A program made the translations under genes and the position numbers. Positions 15,522 through 23,233 of a DNA stretch of 41,626 bases are shown piece by piece; positions within the stretch are counted from its first letter, which is position 1; each line of letters opens with the position of its first letter. The notes beneath the pieces were generated by a model. It had not been told where the DNA came from. It saw nothing but the letters and a program-made list of their open reading frames with translations, and did no database searches. This DNA comes from a virus. The stretch covers positions 1 to 41,626 of the IMG/VR virus record IMGVR_UViG_3300042197_002236. One strand, 5' to 3'.

Positions 15522-16036
15522 GATTTTAAGTTTTTCGGGGCGTCTGGGGATAGGGTATAATATGAAAATTTAAAACGACAGGTAGCTTTTTGTAAAATTG
15601 CATCTGCGCTATCACTTTGAAAAATTAAACCACTCAAATTTGTTGGAATAATGTATTTAAATGAGACTGTCAAAGTACTGCATTTGGTGGCTGGATCAAA
15701 AAGCGTTAAAGTGGCTTCGTGGTGCCAATCTTGATATGTAAGATTATATTCATCATCATTTTCAATATTAGCTAAATTTCTCATCCACGAATATAAACTT
15801 TTCCAGTTTTCAAGCTCTGAGTCAACAATAAATTCTACATTTAAAGTTTCATAGTTAAACTGCATTGTTGGAATTGGTACAGTTGTACCAAAAATTGTTG
15901 GTTGTGCTGTATCTGGTACAGTGCATCCAGGTAAGTTTGCTTTTTGGCAAGTCAGTTCAAATTGATCTGTACCTCTTCCAAAAATTAATGTAAAATAACT
16001 GTTATAAAGTGGGTTGATGTTTTGAATACAACTCAT
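15518..16036 (-). CDS. Tail-tube-like structural protein
   Basis: 172 residues. FTLIFGRGTDQFELTCQKANLPG near the N-terminus, FNYETLNVEFIVDSELENWKSLYSWM in the middle, and a C-terminal strand ATCRFKFSYYTL give the order of strands and the 'W..ly.Wm' helix seen in T4 gp19-type tube proteins. It is a distant relative of the two gp19-like genes at 22149-23233. It stands alone downstream of the gp23 terminator with its own late motif at 16041-16049, and ends against the convergent Sm-like gene. A tube, baseplate-tube or completion role is inferred from the fold pattern only. Confidence 0.55.
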   Translation of the reverse strand: MSCIQNINPLYNSYFTLIFGRGTDQFELTCQKANLPGCTVPDTAQPTIFGTTVPIPTMQFNYETLNVEFIVDSELENWKSLYSWMRNLANIENDDEYNLTYQDWHHEATLTLFDPATKCSTLTVSFKYIIPTNLSGLIFQSDSADAILQKATCRFKFSYYTLSPDAPKNLKS

Positions 16037-16040
16037 ACTA

Positions 16041-16049
16041 TTATTTATC
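16041..16049 (-). promoter_or_regulatory. Late promoter motif GATAAATAA, 5 nt from an ATG
   Basis: On the minus strand GATAAATA (16049-16042) is separated by 5 nt from the ATG at 16036. T4 late RNAs start 6 nt after this octamer, so the first base of the RNA would be the A of the ATG. Confidence 0.55.
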
Positions 16050-16056
16050 CAAAAAG

Positions 16057-16086
16057 AAAGACCTCCCCATTTCTGGGGAGGTCTTT
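16057..16086 (-). terminator. Strong intrinsic terminator downstream of gp23
   Basis: A perfect 12-bp stem (AAAGACCTCCCC pairing with GGGGAGGTCTTT) with a 6-nt loop, followed on the minus strand by CTTTTT. It sits between the gp23 stop (16117) and the next promoter, as expected for the end of an abundant capsid message. Confidence 0.9.
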
Positions 16087-16116
16087 GTTATTACTTACTT
16101 TCTTCTAACTTATCTA

Positions 16117-17568
16117 TCAGACGGTGTTACCATGTAGATTTTTGATGTTAGTTAGACGGTAATATTGATTCAACCCAGCAGTGAGAGTTTCAGCGTCTGG
16201 TTGACCGGTGGTGGTGTTGATAACGAATGGGTTAGCAACAACACCATAACGGGTCTTGAAGGCAATACGTGGTTGGAAAGTATTTGGATCTACTGCACGA
16301 ACCATTTGGAGAGGAACATATGGGCAGTAGAAGAGACCGGCATCATATGGCGATTCACCCTTATAGCCAGCAACAAAGAAGTTGAATCCTGCTGGGCTAT
16401 ATGGATCGATGTAGACGCGAATCTTACCACTCAAGATACCAGCAAAAGTGCTTTGAGTGTCATCAACGTTGAGTTGAGGAGCGATTGCTGGGCTGAGGCT
16501 CATGAAGCCAGACATAGCAAGGGCTGCTGCGGTATCGCTATCGCAGATGATGAAATTACCCTTACCACGGCGGGTTTCCTTGGCGATTGCGTTGCACTCG
16601 CGCTCAATTTGGAAGCTGAGGCCACGGAATCTTTCAGCAGACCAACGACCGTCAGAATCTGTATCAAGATCGTAATTACCTACATCATTAAGATCACGTT
16701 GTTGTGAACCAGACTTAGCAACGTAGTAGATGGTCTTGACGATCTCGCGATTAATTTCAGCAAGAATTTCGGTGCTAAGAAGATTTGCGAGTTCGGCTTC
16801 GGCATCTAGACCGTGAACAGCCTTGAGGTCTTGAGCCAATTCGACGGTATAGTTGCTGCTTAGAGCGCGTGTACGAGCTTGGACAGCAACACGGTCGATT
16901 GAGAAAGCCATTTGGTTCCAAGATGCATATGCATTAGCACTATTTGGTTGATAGAAACCACAGGCACCAAGAATGGTGTTATTTCCAATACCTTCACCAT
17001 TAGAGGTCAAAATGCCACGAAGTCTATTTAGTGCTGCATCATTAGCTAAGGTTACACCTTGATTATAATTCCAGCCAGCGGAAAGACCCTTACTGGCTTT
17101 AAAATCTCCTAGTGTCCATCCAGAACCACCGTAAGATGGTTGTGGCTCTTGGAACATAGCTTCAACATAGTCTGCATTGCCATAAGTTGTGCCAGAACCA
17201 GCAAATTGGTAATTGGCGCGCATAGCAAAGATGAGGCCAGTTGGGGCGGTCATTGGTTGAACGCCGCAGATATCATATGCCATTAGGTTTGGCATAGAAC
17301 GACGAATCAAGCTGATTAGAACTGGATCATAGCCAGAAACTTGACCGGTGTTGTAGCCAGTAGAGGTTGCTGGACCACCAAGGTTATTATTTCCGCCCAT
17401 ATCCTCAATGAGGTGTTGTTGGCGAAGAGCTTGTTCTTGGTTCTCCAAGAGAACGGCGGTTACTTTCTTACGGTAATCGTCTTGAATCTTGGGAAGAGCT
17501 TCGTGACTTAGGACGGGATCCCACTTTTCGGTGAGAACGTCAAATGGTGTGTTTTCGTGAAATTGCAT
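16117..17568 (-). CDS. 23: Major capsid protein gp23
   Basis: 483 residues (T4 gp23: 521). The N-terminal delta region (about 1-55) contains KIQDDYRKKVTAVLLENQEQ, and HLIED at 52-56 fits the prohead-protease rule (L/I-x-E, cut after Glu55). RRSMPNLMAYDICGVQPMTAPTGLIFAMR is the signature used to identify T4-type gp23, and GLFYCPYVPLQMVRAVDP near the C-terminus is also typical. It forms the hexamers of the head shell after cleavage by gp21. Its codons are markedly more GC-rich than those of the rest of the window, as expected for a highly expressed gene. A late motif at 17598-17605 and an AGGAG ribosome site lead it; a strong terminator follows. Confidence 0.97.
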   Translation of the reverse strand: MQFHENTPFDVLTEKWDPVLSHEALPKIQDDYRKKVTAVLLENQEQALRQQHLIEDMGGNNNLGGPATSTGYNTGQVSGYDPVLISLIRRSMPNLMAYDICGVQPMTAPTGLIFAMRANYQFAGSGTTYGNADYVEAMFQEPQPSYGGSGWTLGDFKASKGLSAGWNYNQGVTLANDAALNRLRGILTSNGEGIGNNTILGACGFYQPNSANAYASWNQMAFSIDRVAVQARTRALSSNYTVELAQDLKAVHGLDAEAELANLLSTEILAEINREIVKTIYYVAKSGSQQRDLNDVGNYDLDTDSDGRWSAERFRGLSFQIERECNAIAKETRRGKGNFIICDSDTAAALAMSGFMSLSPAIAPQLNVDDTQSTFAGILSGKIRVYIDPYSPAGFNFFVAGYKGESPYDAGLFYCPYVPLQMVRAVDPNTFQPRIAFKTRYGVVANPFVINTTTGQPDAETLTAGLNQYYRLTNIKNLHGNTV

Positions 17569-17597
17569 TGTAGTTATTATCTCCTAGTGAGTTGAAA

Positions 17598-17605
17598 TTA
17601 TTTAG
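17598..17605 (-). promoter_or_regulatory. Late promoter of gp23 (CTAAATAA)
   Basis: Minus-strand CTAAATAA lies 29 nt from the ATG, with AGGAG close to the start codon. This is a normal leadered late promoter and anchors the local consensus. Confidence 0.7.
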
Positions 17606-17617
17606 TAAAATTTAAAA

Positions 17618-18649
17618 TTAGACTTTTTTATTAAGTCTACCTAGTGCACCAACATAGCCCTCAACGAGAGTTGAGGGGGTTTGCTTTACTGGAGCAAAAG
17701 TTTGTTCGGGCTCAACTACCTTAGCAGCTGAACGGCTGCGAGTTAGGTAATTTTCGCGAATAGCAACGAGCTTTTCGCGATATTCTTCTGGACTTGCAAA
17801 AGAAACGTTTTCCATCAAGTTTTGAAGTTTAGCAACTTGAGTATCAGCAAGATCGCGGGTTTCTGCAACAAAGATGCCTGCGCATTCGGTGAGAGAAACT
17901 TCTTTCTTGAGATTCATGTTGTACTTGACGGCTTCATTAAGTTTGCCTTCTAGATCGCGGTTTTGAGCATAAAGTTCATCAAGAACATTATACTTTTCTG
18001 CTGGAACGTCGATGTAGTGATTTTCAAAGAGGTTTTTGAGACCACTGATAAAGTTTTCAGCGATTTGAGTCTTGATGCCTTGTTCAACGGCTACGGCGTT
18101 TTCAGTCATCCATTCTTCAACAACATAATCTAGATAATCGTCAACCTTTTCTACTAGAGATTCGGTGACTTCATCAAGATAGGTCTTTACGTTTCCATCA
18201 ACGCTTTCGACAATTTGAGCAACGGTGCGCTGAACGCGATCTGTAACTGCAGCTTCAAATACGGCTTCAAGTTTGGTGACGATGTTTGGATCGACTTCTT
18301 CACCGAGAAGAGAAACTAAAGAATCGCGGAATTGAGCATTCAATTCTTCGTTTGTTTCGATGGCTTCTTCGGTTTCTTCTTCCTCTGACTCATTTTCCAT
18401 TTCTTCAGCCTCTTCATTTTCCTCTGCTTCTTGCGAAGAAGCAACGGGGGCTGCAACTGGAGCCATAGTTTTTTGTGCCATGGTAGTTGGAATTTGTGGG
18501 GTCATGGTGGCAGGTGCACCTGCAACTACTGGTTGTGGGATCATTGAGCCACGACCAGACATATCTCTGTCAGAACCGCCAGCGGACATTGGATATCCGG
18601 TCATTTGGACTTGTTCTTCGTTAAGTGTATTAATTTTTCTATTTTTCAT
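17618..18649 (-). CDS. 22: Prohead core scaffold protein gp22
   Basis: 343 residues. It has a Pro/Ala/Thr-rich N-terminal part, then a run of Glu at about 75-100 (EEAEEMENESEEEETEEA), then a long helical body (about 105-310) with heptad-like segments and motifs typical of gp22: LVEKVDDYLDYVVEEWMTEN and ENHYIDVPAEKYNVL. In T4 it is the main scaffold of the prohead core, degraded by gp21; several L-x-E sites are present. It lies between gp21 and gp23 as in T4 but is longer (T4: 269) because of the N-terminal extension. A late motif and AAGGA site precede it. Confidence 0.9.
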   Translation of the reverse strand: MKNRKINTLNEEQVQMTGYPMSAGGSDRDMSGRGSMIPQPVVAGAPATMTPQIPTTMAQKTMAPVAAPVASSQEAEENEEAEEMENESEEEETEEAIETNEELNAQFRDSLVSLLGEEVDPNIVTKLEAVFEAAVTDRVQRTVAQIVESVDGNVKTYLDEVTESLVEKVDDYLDYVVEEWMTENAVAVEQGIKTQIAENFISGLKNLFENHYIDVPAEKYNVLDELYAQNRDLEGKLNEAVKYNMNLKKEVSLTECAGIFVAETRDLADTQVAKLQNLMENVSFASPEEYREKLVAIRENYLTRSRSAAKVVEPEQTFAPVKQTPSTLVEGYVGALGRLNKKV

Positions 18650-18669
18650 GTGAAAGGAATCCTTGTAAA

Positions 18670-18677
18670 TTATTTAG
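18670..18677 (-). promoter_or_regulatory. Late promoter of gp22 (CTAAATAA)
   Basis: Minus-strand TCTAAATAA, 20 nt upstream of the gp22 ATG, followed by AAGGA as ribosome site. Same form as the gp23 promoter. Confidence 0.65.
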
Positions 18678-18689
18678 AAGTTTTTAAAA

Positions 18690-19370
18690 TTATGGGATAC
18701 TATATCCCTTTGCTCGTAATTTTTTAATTTGTTCTGCTCTGCTGGCAGCTTTTATTGCATCGTCGGTTTCTTTATTTGGATCATAACCTTTTCGTTCAGA
18801 CTTGGCTTGACCAGGCAAAACAAATGGAGTCCACGGAGAACCTGCACCCTGTGCCGCCAATTTAAGTTCACTGGGACCAATGTTTCCAATCTGAGCATCA
18901 ACCCATCCAGCACCACTAATATCTGAAATTTGCCTTAATAAACTAGAACCAACACCCGGTATTGCAGAGATTGCTTTGCCAGCAATAGCCCCACCAATTT
19001 GTCCCAGAGGACCCAATTTTGAAGCAGCAAGACTTCCTAATTTTTGTGCCCCAAACATATCTAAAATATCCGATCCTGTAGATGCCACTTTACCAATTGT
19101 ATAAAGACCCAACATTTCTCTCATTGGATCATTATCGGGAATTAAAGATTTGGTTTTGCTTCCTACTAAAATATTTTGAAGACTTTTAGAGGTATCTGTC
19201 TCTTGTTCTCCCACGCCTTTGCCAGAACCAGGACCAAAGCTTGGAGTAGATTTATTGGTTGCGTTTGATTTTAAAGCTTCTGCTAACTCTAAATTTATAT
19301 TCTTAGTAGTTCTTTTGTTTAAAGATTCTACCAAATATTTGGTGGCATGCTGGGGAAGAAAATTGCTCAT
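18690..19370 (-). CDS. Unknown Gly/Ala-rich protein between gp21 and gp22
   Basis: 226 residues, not recognised. The N-terminus MSNFLPQHATKYLVESL has an L-V-E-S site (13-16) of the kind cut by T4 prohead protease, and NLELAEAL a further helical stretch. Residues about 40-60 are Gly/Ser/Thr-rich and flexible. Residues 111-145 form a hydrophobic Gly/Ala-rich stretch (LGPLGQIGGAIAGKAISAIP) like membrane-active or ejected proteins. The C-terminus is basic. It overlaps the gp21 stop and precedes gp22, so it is made with the head core. A packaged internal or ejected protein is an attractive guess, not a demonstrated function. Confidence 0.45.
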   Translation of the reverse strand: MSNFLPQHATKYLVESLNKRTTKNINLELAEALKSNATNKSTPSFGPGSGKGVGEQETDTSKSLQNILVGSKTKSLIPDNDPMREMLGLYTIGKVASTGSDILDMFGAQKLGSLAASKLGPLGQIGGAIAGKAISAIPGVGSSLLRQISDISGAGWVDAQIGNIGPSELKLAAQGAGSPWTPFVLPGQAKSERKGYDPNKETDDAIKAASRAEQIKKLRAKGYSIP

Positions 19371-20014
19371 CCTAGTTTTTTGAAATAATCCTCAAACACT
19401 TTTACAATATTTTTATTTAAATTTCTTTTGGATGATTCACGAATTAACTTTTTGGCTTCTAATGCTTGTCGCTCTTGCCAAATACCATCAAGAAACATCC
19501 ACTCTTTTCCTTCCATGATACCATTAACAAATGCATTTGGTGCAGAAGGATCGGCTACAATATCAATTGCGGCCAACATAAAGTCTTCTTGAACTTCTTG
19601 GTAACCACCTTTGGATTTTAGTGATCCCATACCACGGGTAGAAACTCCAAGCTGGGCTCCTTCTTCAATAAGATTTTTAACAATTTTGCCCATTGGAGTG
19701 TCAAGAACTTTAGCCTTACCATAAACATTGTGACCATCTTCGTGAAGTTCTTTTACGATATGTGATACGCGATCAAGATTAACTGTTGGGCCAGTTGGGT
19801 GGTTAAGTTCACCAAGAGCACGGCCTTTGTTTACATATTCATTGATGTAACGGTTGCACTCTTTTAGAAGTGTGCCTTGTGGGTATACACGGCCATTCCG
19901 GTTCTTTACGCCAGATTGCATAAAAACACCTTCAATGAAGTATGTCTTTTCACCATTACCAACATTTTCTTTGATGTACTTAATGTCTTCTGTTAGTTCA
20001 GTGATAAGTTTCAT
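19367..20014 (-). CDS. 21: Prohead core protease gp21
   Basis: 215 residues (T4: 212). YFIEGVFMQSGVKNRNGRVY at the N-terminus, ALGELNHPTGPTVNLDRVSH with the catalytic His72 (or His85), and LGVSTRGMGS with the nucleophile Ser125 are the pattern of the herpes assemblin-like (S80) prohead proteases. It cleaves scaffold and capsid proteins after L/I-x-E in the prohead and then itself. It starts in an ATGA overlap with the preceding 54-residue gene and is followed with overlap by the Gly/Ala-rich gene. Confidence 0.95.
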   Translation of the reverse strand: MKLITELTEDIKYIKENVGNGEKTYFIEGVFMQSGVKNRNGRVYPQGTLLKECNRYINEYVNKGRALGELNHPTGPTVNLDRVSHIVKELHEDGHNVYGKAKVLDTPMGKIVKNLIEEGAQLGVSTRGMGSLKSKGGYQEVQEDFMLAAIDIVADPSAPNAFVNGIMEGKEWMFLDGIWQERQALEAKKLIRESSKRNLNKNIVKVFEDYFKKLG

Positions 20015-20175
20015 TCTTGTTCTTTCTTAGAAAAAACTTTTTGTGCTACAGCTTTGTATTGTTCTTGTAGTTTTTGACCAACTTTTGTATAAAGAACTTT
20101 GCCAGTTTGTTGCTTAAAATCTACGGCGTTTTCTTCAATTACATTTTTGATCATTTGGCGAATGTTGTTTTTCAT
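20011..20175 (-). CDS. Small basic protein upstream of gp21, possible gp67-like core component
   Basis: 54 residues, from ATG 20175 to a TGA overlapping the gp21 ATG. It is Lys/Gln-rich and helical (MKNNIRQMIKNVIEENAVDF at the start, QKVFSKKEQE at the end). It overlaps the preceding 137-residue gene by 4 nt, so the four genes from portal to protease are read as a coupled chain. In T4 the slots between gp20 and gp21 hold the small core proteins gp67 and gp68; by position this could be the gp67 equivalent. Sequence similarity alone does not establish it. Confidence 0.6.
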   Translation of the reverse strand: MKNNIRQMIKNVIEENAVDFKQQTGKVLYTKVGQKLQEQYKAVAQKVFSKKEQE

Positions 20176-20585
20176 GATAGGTTTTTTACTTTCTGTGAAA
20201 AGTTTACGTGTTGTTTGAATGCTGATCCATCAGTGAGAATTTCTGAAACCATTTGCTTTCTATTTTCTGGGCTCAAACTTTCAAAAAGACACTTTAAAGA
20301 TTTCATATCAGATTCTGAAATATTTATACTAGAACCATTTTTAAATTTATACATACCCGGTTTAAAATTTTCAATAAAGTCAACAAACTCATTTAATTCA
20401 TCAGAAGTTTCTGTCTGTTGTTCGGTAAAAAGTAAATTTTGGCAAATATTTTTTTTAATTTCCCCAAAGCTTTCATGCAATTTAATTGCTAAAGCTTGAG
20501 TAATATTTTGCTTAAATAAGTCTTGGTTTTCTAAAAACAAGTACTTTATACCGTGCTTTAATAGAAGATGGGTAGTGTTTTGCAT
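20172..20585 (-). CDS. Probable prohead core protein, gp68-like by position
   Basis: 137 residues (T4 gp68: 141). The N-terminal pattern LENQDLFKQNITQALAIKLHESFGEIKKNI, a helix describing a short 'core protein' repeat, is common to small T4-like prohead core proteins. The rest is helical with SPENRKQMVSEILTD near residue 105. It starts 1 nt after the portal stop. Position between gp20 and gp21 is the main evidence for a core role. Confidence 0.5.
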   Translation of the reverse strand: MQNTTHLLLKHGIKYLFLENQDLFKQNITQALAIKLHESFGEIKKNICQNLLFTEQQTETSDELNEFVDFIENFKPGMYKFKNGSSINISESDMKSLKCLFESLSPENRKQMVSEILTDGSAFKQHVNFSQKVKNLS

Positions 20586-20586
20586 T

Positions 20587-22146
20587 TTATCCTTCTGCCA
20601 TTCCTGCCTGTGCAGCCTGTTGAGCAGCTAAAGCAGCCTGTTCTTGTGCTATGCGTTGCCTGTCTGCTGCCATTTGTTTTTCTAGTTCTATCAACTCTTC
20701 TGGTAGATACTTCAAAATATTTTTCTTTACATATTCTGTTGAGAAGTATTTACCGATGTATGGCTCAACAAAGGAAAGCATTTTTAATCTTTCGGCTAAA
20801 ATTTCTGCTTCCTTTAGATCCCAGAAATAATTATCGGTATTAAAGACAAACTTAATATCTGACTTTAGTTGTCTCCAATCTTCGTCAGTCATGACTCCTT
20901 TGAGAAGAAGTTGGACTCGGAGTGTATCCATGAATAGTTTTGAAAACTGGAATCTTAGGCGATCAACAAATTTGTAGAATTTAATTTCTTCTCTTGTAAT
21001 TTCACTTGATCTACCCATATTAAATCCATTGCTTTCTGGGGTCAAGCGGCTAAGAGGAACGTTTAAAGAACCATATAGTTTCTTTTTAAAGTATTCGGCA
21101 TCTTCAATTTGTGAAAGTGATTGTGCACCGGGGAGGGTGCTGATTTCTGTTCCCCGAGAACCTTCGCGACGGGGCAACCAGTAATCTTCCAAAACAGACA
21201 TAAACTTTCGTTCATCTCTAATTTCGCCAGTATCTTGATTATAGATGAGTCTTGTGCGGAAACGACTCATCATGTCACGCATATATTGCTCTGCTTTTTG
21301 TTTTGGAAGTTGGCCAACGTCCACATAAAATACTCTGCGTTCTGGAGCACGGGCAATGCGGTAAACTAATAAAGCATCTTCCATCTGACGCAACATGTTC
21401 AGTGGACGGATTGCTTTATGCAGATAACCTAATACACGCTTGGTGTTTAAATCAATCAAACCCGAAGGAACGTATACTACGCTATCCAAGGATAGATGCA
21501 ATCCTTGTGGGCCAGTCATAATATATGATTCTTTTTCTGTATTCGTATAAACGTAAAATTCTTCAATATCTTTAACTAATTGGACTGGAGTTCCATTTGT
21601 TCCCTTGTCCATTTCTTTTTTAAGTTTACGGACTTTTTTAATCTTTAATGGATCGATTGGAATAATCTCTTGGATACCTTCCATCGGAAGTTCTTTATCT
21701 ATTACAATGTTGTAATAAATTTTAGAATCAATGTACCATCGACGGAAAATTTCATAAGATTTGTGATTAAAATCTAGTAAATGTAAAACTGTTTCAAACT
21801 CTTTGTAGATTTTATTCTTGATATTATCTGAAACTGGGCAATTTGAAAGATCAAGTTTTACAGGCTTACCGTCTGTGCCAGGAACAATAGCAGCATTTAC
21901 AATTTCATCAATTGCATTGTCTAATTCGGGATAAACAGACATGTTTCGGTATTGGATAACCGATTGCTGTTCGTCCCGCATTGTGGTTGCATAATCCAAT
22001 ACGGTACCAAAAAATCCACCAGCCTCAACAGTTACGGTTCCATCATATACTTCTGGCGCAGTAAATGATTGTATTGACTGCGACTCTTTTTCTACTTTTG
22101 TAGCTGGCTTTTTTCCAAATTGAAATCCAAAAATATCTACTTCCAT
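20587..22146 (-). CDS. 20: Portal vertex protein gp20
   Basis: 519 residues (T4: 524). Typical stretches are YRNMSVYPELDNAIDEIVNA at about 65-84, FNHKSYEIFRRWYIDSKIYY at about 125-144, RAPERRVFYVDVGQLPK, and DYWLPRREGSRGTEISTLPG near residue 330, the region used for environmental gp20 typing. It forms the dodecameric ring through which DNA is packaged by gp17 and to which the neck attaches. The C-terminus ends in an Ala/Gln-rich tail. It lies immediately after the tube gene with a 2-nt gap and leads the head-core chain. Confidence 0.96.
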   Translation of the reverse strand: MEVDIFGFQFGKKPATKVEKESQSIQSFTAPEVYDGTVTVEAGGFFGTVLDYATTMRDEQQSVIQYRNMSVYPELDNAIDEIVNAAIVPGTDGKPVKLDLSNCPVSDNIKNKIYKEFETVLHLLDFNHKSYEIFRRWYIDSKIYYNIVIDKELPMEGIQEIIPIDPLKIKKVRKLKKEMDKGTNGTPVQLVKDIEEFYVYTNTEKESYIMTGPQGLHLSLDSVVYVPSGLIDLNTKRVLGYLHKAIRPLNMLRQMEDALLVYRIARAPERRVFYVDVGQLPKQKAEQYMRDMMSRFRTRLIYNQDTGEIRDERKFMSVLEDYWLPRREGSRGTEISTLPGAQSLSQIEDAEYFKKKLYGSLNVPLSRLTPESNGFNMGRSSEITREEIKFYKFVDRLRFQFSKLFMDTLRVQLLLKGVMTDEDWRQLKSDIKFVFNTDNYFWDLKEAEILAERLKMLSFVEPYIGKYFSTEYVKKNILKYLPEELIELEKQMAADRQRIAQEQAALAAQQAAQAGMAEG

Positions 22147-22148
22147 TT

Positions 22149-22673
22149 TTACCTTCTGGTTACACCTAAAATTTCAAGATAATCAAAAACAATAATAACG
22201 TTAAAACTATTTAACACGTTTGGACTGCCCATGTTTAGAGTAACTGGCTGAATTGCTGCTGGCCAACATCCACGCAAAATAAATCTTTTTAATGGATTCC
22301 CCGAACCATTTAAATCTAAATGATCGATAGACCAATTATATGCTTTATAAGTATTTTGATTTCTTATATTTGTTGTTTGGTTTGTATCGTGATTGTTTAT
22401 TCTATCCTGCCAGCGCTGCAATTTTCCCCACATATTATTATCATCAATATCATCCCACGCCTGGAAAGACCAGGTTCCGTATTCTTTTTCACCGGGATAA
22501 TGATATTTTCTTCCAAAATAATCGTAGCTTAAATTTTTGGTAGAAACTGTGGGGATTGTCGTAGCTCTAACATGATAATCTGTAAATTGTCCACCAAAAG
22601 GAAAATTACCAGTTATGCGAAATCTATTAGATCTTGTGCCACCATTAAAGTTTTGTTTAAAATTTATAAGCAT
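22149..22673 (-). CDS. Tail tube protein gp19-like, copy 1
   Basis: 174 residues (T4 gp19: 163). NFNGGTRSNRFRITGNFPFG at the N-terminus, YDYFGRKYHYPGEKEYGTWSF, and a C-terminal strand FNVIIVFDYLEIL are features of T4-type tube subunits, which stack as hexamers inside the sheath. The paralogue at 22685-23233 has the same plan, with only moderate residue identity, so this pair is an old duplication. One may be the main tube and the other a tube end or terminator protein. Confidence 0.87.
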   Translation of the reverse strand: MLINFKQNFNGGTRSNRFRITGNFPFGGQFTDYHVRATTIPTVSTKNLSYDYFGRKYHYPGEKEYGTWSFQAWDDIDDNNMWGKLQRWQDRINNHDTNQTTNIRNQNTYKAYNWSIDHLDLNGSGNPLKRFILRGCWPAAIQPVTLNMGSPNVLNSFNVIIVFDYLEILGVTRR

Positions 22674-22684
22674 AATTTTTCCTA

Positions 22685-23233
22685 TCAGGAATTATAATTA
22701 TCTTGAATTCTAAGAAAATCAAAGGTTAAAGTAGCACTAAAACCAACAAACCCAACTTCAGCCATGTTTAGATTAATTTCACCGATAACAGATGGCCAAC
22801 ATTTTTCAAGAAAAATAGTTTTCAAAACACCACCATTTGGATCTAATTGTTCGACTCTCCAAGTTGTTTGCCAAGTTTTATAGCTAAAATCATTATTGGC
22901 GACTGTGTGTGTAAGGTGGCCATCCATCTCTTCGGCCCACTTATGTAGAGCTTTCCAAATAGTTTTAGTATTTCCATCATCATATATTCCAATTGCCCAA
23001 GTACTATATATTCTGTCACCTGGAAATGTAATTTGACGACCACGGTATGGAACAACTATGGTATTGATCTGCGTGGCTGGCAATGAAGCTGAAACAATTT
23101 TAAAAGATGCTTCTTGTTGTGTTGGACTCAATGAACCTAAACTTGGCCACGTTGGATATACGCGAAATCTATTGGCGCGAGTGCCGCCTAGAAAACCGGT
23201 TTTAAAATTGATTATGGAGTTGTTACTTGCCAT
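22685..23233 (-). CDS. Tail tube protein gp19-like, copy 2
   Basis: 182 residues. NFKTGFLGGTRANRFRVYPTWP aligns with the start of copy 1, VPYRGRQITFPGDRIYSTWAI with its middle, and KCWPSVIGEINLNMAEVGFV with RGCWPAAIQPVTLNMGSPNV. The last strand FSATLTFDFLRI also matches. It follows the sheath gene with the stop/start overlapping at 23233, the place of gene 19 in T4, so this copy is the better candidate for the main tube. Confidence 0.87.
   Translation of the reverse strand: MASNNSIINFKTGFLGGTRANRFRVYPTWPSLGSLSPTQQEASFKIVSASLPATQINTIVVPYRGRQITFPGDRIYSTWAIGIYDDGNTKTIWKALHKWAEEMDGHLTHTVANNDFSYKTWQTTWRVEQLDPNGGVLKTIFLEKCWPSVIGEINLNMAEVGFVGFSATLTFDFLRIQDNYNS

Noticed and set aside
15518-16036. 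Vertex protein gp24
   Set aside because: In T4 gene 24 follows gene 23, but this 172-residue protein is far too short and has a tube-type strand pattern.
16165-16707. 180-codon open frame on the plus strand
   Set aside because: It lies wholly antisense to the gp23 gene, whose GC-rich codons leave few stops in the opposite frame; no ribosome site or family signal.
18286-18653. Two plus-strand frames rich in Ser and Leu
   Set aside because: Antisense of the Glu-rich low-complexity part of gp22 (GAA/GAG reads as TTC/CTC); a composition artefact.
20074-20499. 141-codon plus-strand frame with hydrophobic segments
   Set aside because: Antisense to the two small core genes, which have coupled starts and stops in the operon direction.
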